From Haloglomus litoreum (GTDB lineage Archaea; Halobacteriota; Halobacteria; Halobacteriales; Haloarculaceae): a DNA stretch of 64,000 nt. A program made the position numbers and the translations under genes. The stretch's first letter is position 1, and each line of letters begins with the position of its first letter. The DNA lies in NCBI RefSeq assembly GCF_029338515.1, contig NZ_CP119988.1:4030001-4094000 (forward strand), read 5' to 3'. Below, piece by piece: positions 1-9,552 of this stretch. The notes under the pieces are model-generated. The model was not told where the DNA came from and made no database searches. It worked only from the letters and a program-made list of their open reading frames with translations.

Positions 1-435
1 ACGAACGGGTTGGAAGCTCCTGGCCGCTCGACCGTCCGGGATTGGCTGTTCCACGGAGCGTCCGCACCGAGCCAGCACGGTGCGAAGCGATCCTGGACCG
101 CCGAATCGGGTGGGACTGAAAGGGGCCGCGGGCTCGGCGGCCCCCCGGCGATGCAAGCACCGCAGCGGACGCCCGGAACGGCGGCCGACCGAAGGGAGGC
201 CGCCGCATGACCGGACCGCGAGGAGCGCAGCGAGCCGCGGGGTCGTTCGAGAGAGCTCCGCTCTCTCGTGATGACGAAGATCTCCGATTTTCGAACCATC
301 CCGAGCCCGCGGGGGCTTTCAATAGCTCATCACTGTCGCTGTCGTCCCCCCCATCATCGTCGAACGAATCGCTACAGACACAGTCCCACCGGATCGACCC
401 GTACCGTTAGGTGGGGCGGTCCCCAGCCCCCTCTC
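1..435. other. Gene-free left edge containing a hairpin-bounded repeat
   Basis: No convincing coding frame is seen; the open frames here are Arg/Pro/Ser-rich and unlike the acidic proteins of the window. Most of the stretch is taken up by one copy of the repeat listed at 112-320. A weak TATA-like CGTTAGG near 405 lies about 29 nt before the first gene's ATG. Confidence 0.6.
112..320 (+). repeat. Hairpin-bounded intergenic repeat, copy A
   Basis: It begins GGGACTGAAAGGGGCC and ends GGGGGCTTTC. The terminal arms (about 118-137 and 301-320) pair over roughly 20 positions. The same architecture recurs at 13923-14038 (reversed) and 14315-14431, with different but complementary stem sequences. The interior holds the GCGAGGAGCGCAGCGAGC type of short repeat. 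This copy has a longer interior than the others. No open frame is conserved, so it is either a structured RNA/termination element or a small non-autonomous mobile element; the sequence alone does not decide. Confidence 0.6.
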
Positions 436-1155
436 ATGCCAGCCAAGGTGACGGACCCGCCGGCGGGGTACGAGGAGGGGCTCCGGTGGGACGGGGGCGT
501 GGAGTGGCTCGTCCACCCGGACGAGACGATGGAGCGCGCCAGCACGGCGCTCGCGACCGACGAGGGCGTCTACCTCGTGGACCCCCTGGACGCCCCGGGA
601 GTCGACGACCTGATCGCCGAGTTCGGTGAGGTCGCGGGCGTCGTCCTGCTGTCGAACCACCACACCCGGGACGCTGGCCTGTTCGCGCGGCGCCACGAGG
701 TGCCGGTGTACGTGGGCGCGGACGTGCCCGAGGACGCGACGCCCGACCTGGCCGTGCCCATCGAGCGCATCGCCGTCGGGGAGCGACTGGGCGACTACGA
801 GTTCGTCGAGGTCGCGACCGGGACGGCACTGGGCGCGCCCTGGTACGAGTACGCGCTCTGGAACGGCGAGACGCTCCGGGTGAGCGAGTGCGTCGGCACG
901 GCCGAGTACATGCGGGTCGGTGACGAGCCGCTGGGCGTGATGACGATGCGGCGACGCCACCCACCGACGGCGCTCCGGGGCCTCGAACCCGAGCGGGTCC
1001 TGTCGGGCCACGGGCCTGGCCTCGACGAGAACGCGGCGGAAGCCCTCGAGGCAGCCATCGACAGCGCCGAGGAGAACTTCACGACGGCGCTCGTCCAGAA
1101 CGGGCTCGACCAGGCCCGGACGGTGCTGGCCGCGCTCCGGTCGGACCTGGGGTGA
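436..1155 (+). CDS. Degenerate metallo-beta-lactamase-fold protein
   Basis: The 239-residue protein looks like a metallo-beta-lactamase (MBL) fold. Residues 73-81 read SNHHTRDAG, where active hydrolases have HxHxDH, and a late SGHGPG near residue 190 matches the usual final glycine/histidine loop. The metal site is incomplete (HxxxD rather than HxHxD), so hydrolase activity is doubtful. The ATG at 436 is chosen because the upstream in-frame extension reads as non-coding repeat DNA and a TATA-like box lies about 29 nt before it. It stands alone, convergent with the regulator downstream. Function unknown. Confidence 0.75.
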   Translation: MPAKVTDPPAGYEEGLRWDGGVEWLVHPDETMERASTALATDEGVYLVDPLDAPGVDDLIAEFGEVAGVVLLSNHHTRDAGLFARRHEVPVYVGADVPEDATPDLAVPIERIAVGERLGDYEFVEVATGTALGAPWYEYALWNGETLRVSECVGTAEYMRVGDEPLGVMTMRRRHPPTALRGLEPERVLSGHGPGLDENAAEALEAAIDSAEENFTTALVQNGLDQARTVLAALRSDLG

Positions 1156-1164
1156 GCAGTCGAG

Positions 1165-2034
1165 TTACAGCGTCTCGCCGTCGACGACGTCGTAGCCGAG
1201 GTCGCCCTCGCGCAGCGCGTCGGTGAGCGCCGACAGCTCCGTCACGCTGGCGACGACCAGCACGTCCAGCCCGCGGTGGGCGGCCTCCGTGACCGCGGCG
1301 GGGACGCCAAAGCGGATGTCCGGGTCGAGATCGACCCGCGAGACGGCCGCGAGCGCCTCGCCGCCGGCGACCGCGAGCAGGTCGGTCTCGCCGGCCCGCT
1401 CGGCGAGCGCGTCGGCGTCGACCGCCCGGCTCCCACCCTCGTGGACGCGCGGGACGCTCACGACACGGACCTCGCCCCACTCGTAGTCCACCAGTCCCTC
1501 GAAATCCGTGACGCCGACGTCCTCGTCCGCTTCGGCGCTCGTGACCGCGACGCCGGTGGCGCCGCCGGCGCCCCCGGGTGTCGCCCGGAGGACGCCGTCG
1601 CGCATCGACAGCGAGACGGGCTGGCCCTCCGCGATATCGGCTGTCGCGATGGCCGTGTCCACGTCCACCCGCCCCAGGACGTCCTCGGAGACGTGGCTGA
1701 CGTAGTCGCGCAGCGCCTCGGTCCGGCTCATCAGCCAGTCGACGCCCTCGTTGGTCACCTCGTAGCGTCCGCGGCCGTGCTTCTGGACGTACCCCTCCGC
1801 GACGAGCCCCTGGAGGTAGTCGCTGACGGCCTGGGCCGTGACGCCGATCTCGTCGGCGACCTCCTGCTGGCTGACCGCCGGCTGGCGCTGGGCGATCTCC
1901 ACGAGGATCTGGTAGCGGGTCGCGTCGCGCTTGCTCCGCAACACGCCGGTCCGGTCGCCGGCGCCCAAGTCCTCGCCGGGGGCCCCCTCACCGTTCCCGG
2001 CTGCGGCCTCGTCGCCGCCCTCGTCACCACTCAT
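1165..2034 (-). CDS. Winged-helix transcriptional regulator
   Basis: The 289-residue protein has an acidic Gly-rich leader (1-30) and a winged-helix DNA-binding domain at about 36-105. The recognition region includes SQQEVADEIGVTAQAVSDYL and a wing around KHGRGRYEVT. It resembles MarR/IclR-like haloarchaeal regulators. The C-terminal 170 residues alternate beta and alpha segments, possibly for effector binding, and I do not recognise the family. The gene diverges from the cobamide block, so control of those genes is possible but unproven. The ATG at 2034 precedes the acidic leader; a much longer upstream frame is the antisense shadow of the next gene. Confidence 0.75.
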   Translation of the reverse strand: MSGDEGGDEAAAGNGEGAPGEDLGAGDRTGVLRSKRDATRYQILVEIAQRQPAVSQQEVADEIGVTAQAVSDYLQGLVAEGYVQKHGRGRYEVTNEGVDWLMSRTEALRDYVSHVSEDVLGRVDVDTAIATADIAEGQPVSLSMRDGVLRATPGGAGGATGVAVTSAEADEDVGVTDFEGLVDYEWGEVRVVSVPRVHEGGSRAVDADALAERAGETDLLAVAGGEALAAVSRVDLDPDIRFGVPAAVTEAAHRGLDVLVVASVTELSALTDALREGDLGYDVVDGETL

Positions 2035-2265
2035 GCCAGCCAGTCCGCCCGCCCAACGCAAGTAGCTTTGGAGCGGAACGCCGGAGTCGGGCGTTCGTCG
2101 ACGAGGAGTACAGCCAGGGTTGCCGTAGTGCAACTCCCGCTGTCGACGTGACGGGTCCGGTTGTACTGGCGGGCCCCACCCACCACCGGCGGGCGACGGG
2201 TTCAAGTCCGATTGTCCGAAGGGAGGGACAGTGAGTCGAGAGCCGACCGGAGCCACGGGTGGCCG

Positions 2266-3321
2266 ATGACGCGGTTCGTCCTCGTCGCCGGCGGTACCGC
2301 CACCGCACGCATCGACGGCATCAGCGCCGCCGGCGCCGACCCGGCGCTGATGGCCCACACGCCCAGCGCTGACGCCGAGATACTCGTCCACGGCGAACCG
2401 ACCGGCGCCCCCGTCGTCCCCGTGAGTCCGTCGGGCTGCCCGACGCCCGCGGTCGTCACGCGGGCGGTCCGGGAATGCCGCCCGTTCGACACCGCCGTCG
2501 TCGACGCCGGGCTGGCCGCCCCGACGGACGCCGAGACGACGACCGTCGCCGACGACCCCGGCGCCGACATCCGGGAGCCCGTGGCCGTCCCCGACGCGGC
2601 CGCAGTCGTCGCACGAGCCCGCGAGCACGGGCGGGCGCTCGCGGACTCGGCGGCCGAGCCCTCTCGCCTGTGGCTCGCCGAGACCGTCCCCGGCGGTACG
2701 ACGACGGCGTTCGGAACCCTCGCCGCGCTGGGCGAGGCGGCCCCCGTCTCCTCCTCGCTGGCGTCGAACCCGCTCGAGTTGAAACGGCGGGTGGTCGAGG
2801 CGGGGCTGGCGGCCAGCGGCATCGAGCGCGGCACGCACGCCGACGACCCCGTCGCCGCGGTGCGGGCGATGGGCGACCCGACGCTGGCCGCGACGCTCGG
2901 GCTCGTGCAGGGCGCGACCGAGGCAGGCGCCGACGTGACGCTCGCGGGCGGGACCCAGCAGGCGACCGCCGCCCTGCTCGCCCGGCGGGCCGGTGTCGAC
3001 GCGCCGCTGACCGTCGCCACCACGGCGTTCGTCGCGCGCGACGGGAGCGCCGCCTTCCGGGCGCTGGCCGCCGCCGCCGACGCCGACGTGCGCGTCACCG
3101 ACCCCTCGTTCGACGGGCACGACCACCCGGCTATGCGGGCGTACGCCGCCGGCGAGGCGAAGGAGGGGGTCGGGATGGGTGGCGCGCTGGCGCTCGCGGC
3201 CGACGCGGGCGTCGGGATGGGCGCCGTCCGCGACCAGGTCCGGGCGGTCTACGACCGGCTGCTGGCCGACACCGACCGCCCGCCTGCGACGGGGTCGGGG
3301 ACGGACACGGTGAGGGACTGA
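2266..3321 (+). CDS. CobT-like nicotinate-nucleotide phosphoribosyltransferase family protein (UPF0284)
   Basis: The 351 residues resemble the archaeal CobT-like family of the nicotinate-nucleotide:dimethylbenzimidazole phosphoribosyltransferase fold. Visible glycine-rich signatures are [10 protein letters not shown] (141-150), [12 protein letters not shown] (about 226-237) and [10 protein letters not shown] near the C terminus. The expected role is activation of the lower-ligand base in cobamide assembly, although the true substrate of the archaeal branch is unsettled. Its stop codon overlaps the ATG of cbiA by one base, so it is the first gene of a cobamide operon. The ATG at 2266 gives the family's usual N terminus, and no Shine-Dalgarno sequence is obvious. 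Confidence 0.8.
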   Translation: MTRFVLVAGGTATARIDGISAAGADPALMAHTPSADAEILVHGEPTGAPVVPVSPSGCPTPAVVTRAVRECRPFDTAVVDAGLAAPTDAETTTVADDPGADIREPVAVPDAAAVVARAREHGRALADSAAEPSRLWLAETVPGGTTTAFGTLAALGEAAPVSSSLASNPLELKRRVVEAGLAASGIERGTHADDPVAAVRAMGDPTLAATLGLVQGATEAGADVTLAGGTQQATAALLARRAGVDAPLTVATTAFVARDGSAAFRALAAAADADVRVTDPSFDGHDHPAMRAYAAGEAKEGVGMGGALALAADAGVGMGAVRDQVRAVYDRLLADTDRPPATGSGTDTVRD

Positions 3322-4625
3322 TGCGCGGCCTCGTCCTCGGCGGCACCGCCTCGGGCGTCGGCAAGACGGTCGCCACGCTCGCGGTCTGCCGCGCCCTCGC
3401 GGACGCGGGCGTCGACGTGCGCGCGGGCAAGGCCGGCCCGGACTTCATCGACCCGAGCCACCACCGCGCCGTCACCGGCCACCCGTCCCGGACGCTGGAC
3501 CCGTGGCTCGAGGGGACCGCGGGTATCCGCCGGAACTTCGACCGCGACGGCGGCGACCTCCGCGTCGTGGAGGGCGTGATGGGACTGTACGACGGGAGCG
3601 TCTCCTCGACGGCCGACGTGGCCGCGGCGCTCGACCTGCCGGTCGTCCTCGTGGTGGACGCGGCGGCCGGGATGGAGAGCGTCGCGGCGACGGCCCTGGG
3701 CTTCCGCGAGTACGCGACCCACGCGGGCCAGGACATCGACGTGGTCGGCGTCCTCGCCCAGCAGGCCCACGGCGGCCGCCACGCGGACGGCATCCGCGAG
3801 GCGCTCCCCGACGGACTGGCGTGGTTCGGCCGGATCCCACCGGACCCGGCCCTGGAGATCCCCGAGCGCCACCTCGGCCTCCACCTCGGCGACGAGGCAC
3901 CGCTCCCCGACGAGGCGCTCGCCACGGCCGCCGAGGGCGTCCGGGCGGACCGCCTGCTCGACGCCGCGCGGGAGGCCGGCCGACCCGAGGACCCGGGCCG
4001 GGAACGCGAACGGACCGGCGCGCGCGTGGCGGTCGCACGGGACGCGGCGTTCCGGTTCTGCTATCCCGCGACCCGTGAGCGCCTGCGCGAGCGGGCGACC
4101 GTGACGACGTTCTCGCCGGTCGCCGGCGACCCCGTACCCGACTGCGATGGCGTCTACCTCCCCGGCGGCTACCCCGAACTGCACGCGGCCGCGCTCGCCG
4201 ACGGGGGCACCCTCGATGCCCTCGGCGCCCGCGCGGCCGACGGCCTGCCCGTGCTGGGCGAGTGCGGCGGCCTGATGGCGCTGGCCGAGTCGCTGACGAC
4301 CGACGACGGCACGCACGCGATGGCCGGCGTCCTCCCCGCGGAGATCGGGATGCGCGACCGGTACCGGGCCCTCGACCACGTCGAACTCGCGGCCCGCGAC
4401 CGGACGCTCACCGCCGACGCCGGGGGGACGCTGCGCGGCCACGAGTTCCACTACTCCGAGGCGACCCCCGCCCGGGACGCCCGCTTCGCGTTCGACGTCC
4501 GCCGGGGTGACGGCATCGACGGCGACCACGACGGCCTGACCGAGTACCGCACGCTCGGGACGTACGCCCACGTCCACGCGGCGAGCGGCGCGTTCGACCG
4601 GTTCGTGGAGGTGCTGGATGGCTGA
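3321..4625 (+). CDS. cbiA: Cobyrinic acid a,c-diamide synthase
   Basis: This 434-residue amidotransferase makes the a,c-diamide of cobyrinic acid using ATP and glutamine. An N-terminal P-loop GTASGVGKT (8-16) opens a dethiobiotin-synthetase-like ATPase domain. The C-terminal class I glutaminase-like domain has its nucleophile in GECGGLMAL (Cys315), with a late HEFHYSE segment. Length and domain order match the CbiA/CobB family. The start overlaps the previous stop (ATG within TGATG), and the gene overlaps cbiP by 8 nt, so the three genes are probably translated together. Confidence 0.93.
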   Translation: MRGLVLGGTASGVGKTVATLAVCRALADAGVDVRAGKAGPDFIDPSHHRAVTGHPSRTLDPWLEGTAGIRRNFDRDGGDLRVVEGVMGLYDGSVSSTADVAAALDLPVVLVVDAAAGMESVAATALGFREYATHAGQDIDVVGVLAQQAHGGRHADGIREALPDGLAWFGRIPPDPALEIPERHLGLHLGDEAPLPDEALATAAEGVRADRLLDAAREAGRPEDPGRERERTGARVAVARDAAFRFCYPATRERLRERATVTTFSPVAGDPVPDCDGVYLPGGYPELHAAALADGGTLDALGARAADGLPVLGECGGLMALAESLTTDDGTHAMAGVLPAEIGMRDRYRALDHVELAARDRTLTADAGGTLRGHEFHYSEATPARDARFAFDVRRGDGIDGDHDGLTEYRTLGTYAHVHAASGAFDRFVEVLDG

Positions 4626-6228
4626 CCGATCCGACGGCGGCGACCCGCGAGCGCCGACGCTCCTCGTCGCGGGGACGGCCAGCCACGTCGGGAAGTCCAC
4701 GGTGGTCGCCGGGCTCTGTCGGGTGCTCGCCGACGCCGGCGTCGACGTCGCGCCGTTCAAGGCCCAGAACATGAGCAACAACGCCCACGTCGCGCTCCGC
4801 CCCGAGGCGGTCCAGGGTGGGGCCGCGCGGGAGTCTGGAGGGGCCGACGGCGCTGGCGAGGGGACCGAACGCGGGGGCGGCGCGTGGGGCGAGATCGGCG
4901 TCTCGCAGCACACGCAGGCCCGGGCCGCGCGCGTCGCGCCGACCACGGACCTGAACCCCGTCCTGCTGAAGCCCCGTGGCGACGGCGAGAGCCAGGTCGT
5001 CGTGAACGGGGTCGCCGTCGGGCACTACGGCGCGGGGGACTACTACGACGACCACTGGGAGCGTGCCCGCGAGGCGGCGGTCGCGGCCCACCGCCGCCTC
5101 GCGGCCGCGCACGACGTGGTCGTCGCCGAGGGTGCCGGGAGCATCGCGGAGATCAACCTCCACGACCGCGACCTGGCGAACGTCGAGACCGCCCGCGCGA
5201 CCGACGCCGACGTGCTCCTCGTGGCGGATATCGAGCGCGGCGGCGTCTTCGCCTCGCTCGTCGGGACGCTCGAGTTGCTCCCGGACGACATCCGCGAGCA
5301 GGTCGTCGGCGCCGTCGTCAACAAGTTCCGGGGCGACCGCTCGCTGCTGGCCCCCGGCCTCGACGAGTTCGAGGCGCGCACGGGCGTCCCCGTGCTGGGC
5401 GTCCTCCCACACGAGGACCCCGGGCTGCCCGACGAGGACAGCCTCTCGCTGCCCGCACGGGGCGAGCAGGCGGTCCGGGGGGGCGACGACGGCGTCCCCG
5501 ACACCGCGGCGGTGACCGTCGCGGTGGTCCGCCTGCCCCGGCTCTCGAACGCGACCGACGTCGACCCCCTCGCCCGGCTCCCGGGCGTCAGGGTCGGGTT
5601 CCGGCCGCCGGACGCCTCGTTCGCCGACGCCGACGCCATCCTCCTCCCGGGGACGAAGAACGCCGTCGACGACCTGCTGGCCTGCCGCGAGGCGGGCCTC
5701 GGTGCCGAGCTGCGGGCGTTCGACGGGCCCATTGTCGGTATCTGTGGCGGCTACCAGCTGCTCGGCGAGCGGCTCGAGCGCGTCGAGCACGAGAGCACAC
5801 GCGCCACGGGCCACATCGAGGGGTTCGGACTCCTCCCGGTCGTCACCCGGTTCGCCCCCGAGAAGCGCGTCGCACGGGTCGAGCACACGCTCGGCGACGA
5901 CGGGCCGCTGGCCGACGCGGCGGGCGCGACCGTCGCGGGGTACGAGATCCACGCCGGGGAGACGGTCGCTACCGGGGCCATCGCGCGGCCCGTGGGGCCG
6001 GCGAGTGCCGTCCGCGGGACCGTGCTGGGGACCTACTGCCACGGGCTGTTCGAGACGCCGGCGGCGCGGCGGGGGCTGGTGGCACCACTGTTCGACGCCG
6101 AGAGGCCACCGGCAGCGACCGACCGGACCCCACTGGACGCTGCTGCCGGGCTCGTCCGCGAGTGGCTCGACCTGTCGGCGGTGCCGTCCGTCGGCCCGCT
6201 ACTCGACGATACCAGGGGTGGCGAGTGA
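4618..6228 (+). CDS. cbiP: Cobyric acid synthase
   Basis: The 536 residues match CbiP/CobQ, which amidates four side chains of adenosylcobyrinic acid a,c-diamide. The P-loop [10 protein letters not shown] spans 19-28 and is followed by the family signature [10 protein letters not shown]. The glutaminase nucleophile lies in [10 protein letters not shown] (Cys376), and the partner histidine is His475 in CHGLFE. A short Gly/Glu-rich insertion at about 65-85 is not typical of bacterial CbiP and is probably a surface loop. It is the last gene of the CobT-like/CbiA/CbiP run. Confidence 0.95.
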   Translation: MADRSDGGDPRAPTLLVAGTASHVGKSTVVAGLCRVLADAGVDVAPFKAQNMSNNAHVALRPEAVQGGAARESGGADGAGEGTERGGGAWGEIGVSQHTQARAARVAPTTDLNPVLLKPRGDGESQVVVNGVAVGHYGAGDYYDDHWERAREAAVAAHRRLAAAHDVVVAEGAGSIAEINLHDRDLANVETARATDADVLLVADIERGGVFASLVGTLELLPDDIREQVVGAVVNKFRGDRSLLAPGLDEFEARTGVPVLGVLPHEDPGLPDEDSLSLPARGEQAVRGGDDGVPDTAAVTVAVVRLPRLSNATDVDPLARLPGVRVGFRPPDASFADADAILLPGTKNAVDDLLACREAGLGAELRAFDGPIVGICGGYQLLGERLERVEHESTRATGHIEGFGLLPVVTRFAPEKRVARVEHTLGDDGPLADAAGATVAGYEIHAGETVATGAIARPVGPASAVRGTVLGTYCHGLFETPAARRGLVAPLFDAERPPAATDRTPLDAAAGLVREWLDLSAVPSVGPLLDDTRGGE

Positions 6229-6292
6229 GGCCGGCTGTCGCGAGGAGCGCCGACGGCGGCAGGTTTTAACCCACGGGCCCGCCACCCCCGGT

Positions 6293-6532
6293 ATGCGACG
6301 CGAGGACCGGAGCTGGGTCGTCACCCTGCTGATGGTGGTCGTGCTGGCGGCGGTGGCGTGGCTCGGGGGCGGAGCCATCCGGGTCGGGCTCCTGTGGGCG
6401 GGGCGGACGCCCGACTTCGCCGGGGACGTTGGCGCCATGGCGTCGGTCGCGCTGTTCCTCCTGCTGGTGCTCGGCTACTGGCTCTACGACTACGTCCCCT
6501 GGTCCCAGGACGGGCGGCGCGACGTCCGGTAG
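6293..6532 (+). CDS. Small two-helix membrane protein
   Basis: This 79-residue protein of unknown function has two hydrophobic helices (about 9-32 and 48-66) joined by a short loop, ending in charged residues. A TTTTAAC box centred near 6266 is 27 nt before the ATG, consistent with a leaderless transcript. It lies 64 nt after cbiP on the same strand but probably has its own promoter. No family is recognised. Confidence 0.6.
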   Translation: MRREDRSWVVTLLMVVVLAAVAWLGGGAIRVGLLWAGRTPDFAGDVGAMASVALFLLLVLGYWLYDYVPWSQDGRRDVR

Positions 6533-6533
6533 C

Positions 6534-6692
6534 TCAGAACAGCCGCAACGCCGGCGTCCCACAGTCGCCACACACCATCGCCCGGTCGCCCTTGTACGTC
6601 CCGCGCCGGAGCGCCGTCGAACCACACCAGCCACAGTCGGCACCCGCGAGCGCCGCGAGCGGTTCGGCCGCCCGCGTGGGCACGTCAGTCAT
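6534..6692 (-). CDS. Small zinc-ribbon protein
   Basis: This 52-residue protein has paired cysteines in CGWCGST and CGDCGTP, separated by about 17 residues, which is a compact zinc ribbon. Haloarchaea encode many such one-domain zinc micro-proteins, mostly of unknown role. The ATG at 6692 lies within the end of the 38-residue frame upstream (8-nt overlap). It converges with the membrane protein to its left. Confidence 0.65.
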   Translation of the reverse strand: MTDVPTRAAEPLAALAGADCGWCGSTALRRGTYKGDRAMVCGDCGTPALRLF

Positions 6693-6801
6693 CCGCGACC
6701 CCCCGTACGGGGCCGGAGTCCACGGTCGGCACGGCCGAGTCCCGCCGCCCGTCACCGTCGACGAACGTCGCGATGCGCCGGAGGTCCTGTTCGGAGACCA
6801 T
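6685..6801 (-). CDS. Possible 38-residue protein, coupled to the zinc-ribbon gene
   Basis: The frame starts with ATG at 6801 (MVSEQDLRRIATFVDGDG) and ends inside the start of the zinc-ribbon gene. It is acidic at the N terminus and lacks the Arg/Ser bias of shadow frames. The 8-nt overlap suggests translational coupling. No family is recognised and the length is short, so this stays tentative. Confidence 0.4.
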   Translation of the reverse strand: MVSEQDLRRIATFVDGDGRRDSAVPTVDSGPVRGVADD

Positions 6802-6983
6802 ACTCGGCCTGGAACCACCCGGAAGAGAACCGTTGCTATGTGGGGTACGGGCCGCTCTATATCCCTCGTGACCGGCAGGCCGGGCGGACCCCGACGGGTG
6901 GGGCTGCGGCAGGTGGGGCCCGGTGGGCACGTGACCCGGACAGCCGCCGGAAGCTAGTTCCGGCCGGTGGCCGTACCGCAGGT

Positions 6984-7433
6984 GTGAACGTCACCGGCAG
7001 CTGGACGGAGGCGGAGACGGCGTCGTTCCTGGCCGACACGGCGGTCCCGGTCCGCGTCGCCTGTCGAACGCCGAGGGGGGGACTCTGGATGCTCTCGCTG
7101 TGGTTCCTCCCGTGGGACGGCGCGCTCTGGTGTGCCACCGGTGCCGATGCCGACGTGGTGCGGTACCTCGACCACGACGACGGCGTCGCCTTCGAGGTGT
7201 CGACCAACGAGCCGCCCTACCGCGGCGTCCGCGGTGCCGGCACGGCGACCGTCGAGCCGGATACGGACAAGTCCCTGCTCCGGGCGCTGTTCGACCGCTA
7301 TCTCGGCGGCACGGACAACAGCCTCGCCGACCGGCTGCTGGCCGACGACCGGGACGAGGTCCGCATCCGCATCGACCCGACCCGGCTCTACACCTGGGAC
7401 TTCACCGAGCGGATGCGCGACGCCACGGACTGA
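6984..7433 (+). CDS. Pyridoxamine 5'-phosphate oxidase-fold protein
   Basis: This 149-residue single-domain protein has the split-barrel flavin-binding pattern of the PNPOx-like superfamily: WTEAETASFLADTAVPVRVAC, then a GLWMLSLWFLPWDGALWCAT strand pair, then FEVSTNEPPYRGVRGAGTA. Such proteins bind FMN, F420 or haem; the cofactor cannot be told here. A GTG start at 6984 is chosen because no in-frame ATG precedes the conserved helix. It is monocistronic. Confidence 0.75.
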   Translation: MNVTGSWTEAETASFLADTAVPVRVACRTPRGGLWMLSLWFLPWDGALWCATGADADVVRYLDHDDGVAFEVSTNEPPYRGVRGAGTATVEPDTDKSLLRALFDRYLGGTDNSLADRLLADDRDEVRIRIDPTRLYTWDFTERMRDATD

Positions 7434-7765
7434 GCGCACCGGCCGGCCGTCACCGTGCCCCCGCCCGACGGTACCGGCCAGCGAGGAGGCGTTCCGGACG
7501 GTCGAGCGCCGTCTTCGGGATACCGTCCCGCTACGGTCCCTTCCCGGAGCATCTGACACGACTTATACGCCCCCGGCATGCACGGCGAAATGAATATCCT
7601 AATAGGTCTATTAAGACGCGCTGCCGGCGTGGAGGCACACCCGCTGCCATGTACGTCCGGACCGGTTCCCGGTCCGGACATACGTCCCCACCATCCCACC
7701 ACCACCACATCGCGCTTCGACGCCGGCGCCTCTCTCTCCCTTTCGACAGGTCGCGTAGCCGCGGC
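7434..7765. other. Intergenic region with long hairpin
   Basis: No coding frame is supported. The region has a locally AT-rich patch near 7588-7616 and the long inverted repeat listed separately at 7651-7683. It separates two convergent genes, so transcription termination is the simplest role. Confidence 0.5.
7651..7683 (-). terminator. 15-bp hairpin between convergent genes
   Basis: Arms 7651-7665 and 7669-7683 (GTACGTCCGGACCGG against CCGGTCCGGACATAC) pair at 14 of 15 positions with a 3-nt loop. On the minus strand the odd pair becomes G-U, so an RNA read leftward from the SRPBCC gene would form a full 15-bp stem. It lies about 80 nt beyond that gene's stop. Archaeal terminators usually need a T tract, which is not obvious here, so terminator versus other RNA structure is open. 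Confidence 0.5.
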
Positions 7766-8290
7766 TCAGACGCTCTCGGGGCTCCGATGGATATCCAGGT
7801 CGACGTCCCGCGGTTCCCCCTCGATGTCCCGGGCGATTCCCGCCACGATGTCCTCGGCCTCGCGCACCACGAGCGGCTTGATGCGGTCGAACAGGCGGTC
7901 CAGGGTCCAGCCCGCGAGCGGGACCGACCCGAGCGTGTCCGGATCGAACTGGATGCGGAGCCGGACCCGGGTCGCGTGTTCGCGGTCGGGTGGCGTCTCG
8001 GCCTCGGGGAGCGGCTCGATACGCCAGAAGCCACGCGCCTTCAGGCCCTGCGTCGTCCGCCAGTCGACCCGTTCGGGCGGGTCCGTGTCCGTGACGGTCG
8101 TGTGGGAGGTGTAGGAGAGCCGCCACCACGAGACGACGATCTCGTAGTCGGTCCCGGGCCCGCCGTCGCCGTACTGACGGACCGCGTCGAGATGGGGCGA
8201 GTACTTCGCGTAGCCGCGCATCCCGGTGACGAAGTCGTACAGTTCCTCGGGCGGAGCGTAGAGCACCGCGCTGACGTCGAGGCCGTCCAC
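7766..8290 (-). CDS. SRPBCC (START-like) family protein
   Basis: The 174-residue protein starts with GTG and has the polyketide cyclase/START-like layout. An N-terminal strand (LDVSAVLYAPPEELYDFV) is followed by the helix of the family, a YEIVVSWWRLSYTSHTTV strand, and a long C-terminal helix (LDRLFDRIKPLVVREAEDIV). This fold binds hydrophobic ligands; the ligand is unknown. It lies downstream of the ABC exporter operon on the same strand, 74 nt after the permease stop. Membership of that operon is possible. Confidence 0.75.
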   Translation of the reverse strand: MDGLDVSAVLYAPPEELYDFVTGMRGYAKYSPHLDAVRQYGDGGPGTDYEIVVSWWRLSYTSHTTVTDTDPPERVDWRTTQGLKARGFWRIEPLPEAETPPDREHATRVRLRIQFDPDTLGSVPLAGWTLDRLFDRIKPLVVREAEDIVAGIARDIEGEPRDVDLDIHRSPESV

Positions 8291-8364
8291 ACCGAACCCA
8301 CGGGCGGCAGCCGCATAACGGTGGCCCCCGGGGCACCCGACGCCGAAGTCCGGGAACGACGCTG

Positions 8365-9552
8365 TCAGTCCCGGAGCGCGTCGACGGGCTCCTCGTTGGC
8401 CGCCCGGTAGGCCGGGTAGAGTCCCGACACGAGGCTGATGAAGACGCCGAACGCGAACGCGACGGCGAGGTAGACGCCGTTGCTCGGGGCGAGAACGACG
8501 TCCAGGCCGATGGAGCTGAACGCGTAGAGCGCGCCGACGGCGACGCAGGTGAGGAGGACGCCGCCGATCCCGCCGAGGACGCCGAGCAGCGTCGCCTCGA
8601 CCACGAGCGTCCGGAGCACGTCGCCCTTCTGGACCCCGACCGCGCGGAGGACGCCGATCTCGCCGCGTCGCTCCGTCGTGGACATCAGCATCACGTTGAA
8701 GATGGCGACGCCGGCGACGACCAGTGAGACGGCGCCCAGGGCGATGAGGAAGCCGTTGAGGAGGCCGAAGAACTCGTTGATGCGGTCGAGGATGCTGGAG
8801 AGTTCGAAGACGCTGACCCGGCGCTCCCGGGCGTTGAGCCGCTCGCGGACCTCGCGGGCGACGTAGGAGGCGTCCTCGCCGGAGTCGGCCTGGACGACGA
8901 CCTGGCTGGGGGCGTCCTGGGCGAACGCGTCGCGGGGCAGGACGACGGCGTTCGACGGCTGGATGGGCGTGATGTCGTCGGTCTCGGCGAGGACGGCGAT
9001 GACGCGGAAGCGCTGGCCCTCGATCTCGACGGCGCTCCCGGGCTGGAGGCCGAGCCGGCCGGCGACCGACGAGCCGACCAGCGCGCCCTGGCGGTGGAAC
9101 TCCGGCAGCCGCCCCGACCGGGCCTCGAACAGCGCCCGTGGGCGGTCGAGCCCGTACAGCTGGGCGAACGTCTGCCCGCCCGGACCGTTGATGACGGCGC
9201 CGTTGGTCACCAGCGGGACCGACGTCCCCCGGCCCTCCGCGATGCGCTCGATCGCCGCCACGTCCCGCGGCGAGAGGGCCTCGCGGCCGGCGTCCTCGTT
9301 GGGGCTGACGATGACCTGGTTGCCGATGCCGCCCAGCTCGTTCGTCGCCGACAGCTGGAGGACGTTGCCGAAGATACCCAGGGTCGCGATGGCCAGCACG
9401 CCGATGACGATACCCAGCGCGGCCAGCCCGGAGCGGAGGCGGTTGCGCGAGAGGTTCCGCCGGGCCATCAGCACCGAGGGGAAGCGCTCGAGGAGGCCGA
9501 GTCCGCTCGCGGTGGCCTCGTCCCCGCCGGGCGACGGGTCGCTACCGGACAT
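8365..9552 (-). CDS. ABC transporter permease, MacB/FtsX family
   Basis: The 395 residues have the MacB topology. One transmembrane helix follows a cytoplasmic leader (about 40-65). A large extracytoplasmic domain (about 70-270) is followed by three helices in the FtsX domain (about 275-385), with an [20 protein letters not shown] coupling segment. It pairs with the ATPase encoded just upstream, whose stop it overlaps by 11 nt. MacB-type systems use ATP to drive extracytoplasmic work, such as lipoprotein or peptide export, rather than classic import. Confidence 0.88.
   Translation of the reverse strand: MSGSDPSPGGDEATASGLGLLERFPSVLMARRNLSRNRLRSGLAALGIVIGVLAIATLGIFGNVLQLSATNELGGIGNQVIVSPNEDAGREALSPRDVAAIERIAEGRGTSVPLVTNGAVINGPGGQTFAQLYGLDRPRALFEARSGRLPEFHRQGALVGSSVAGRLGLQPGSAVEIEGQRFRVIAVLAETDDITPIQPSNAVVLPRDAFAQDAPSQVVVQADSGEDASYVAREVRERLNARERRVSVFELSSILDRINEFFGLLNGFLIALGAVSLVVAGVAIFNVMLMSTTERRGEIGVLRAVGVQKGDVLRTLVVEATLLGVLGGIGGVLLTCVAVGALYAFSSIGLDVVLAPSNGVYLAVAFAFGVFISLVSGLYPAYRAANEEPVDALRD

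Noticed and set aside
2195-2212. GGGTTCAAGTCC resembling a tRNA T-loop
   Set aside because: The flanking bases do not form a five-pair T stem or an acceptor stem, and no anticodon or D arm precedes it.
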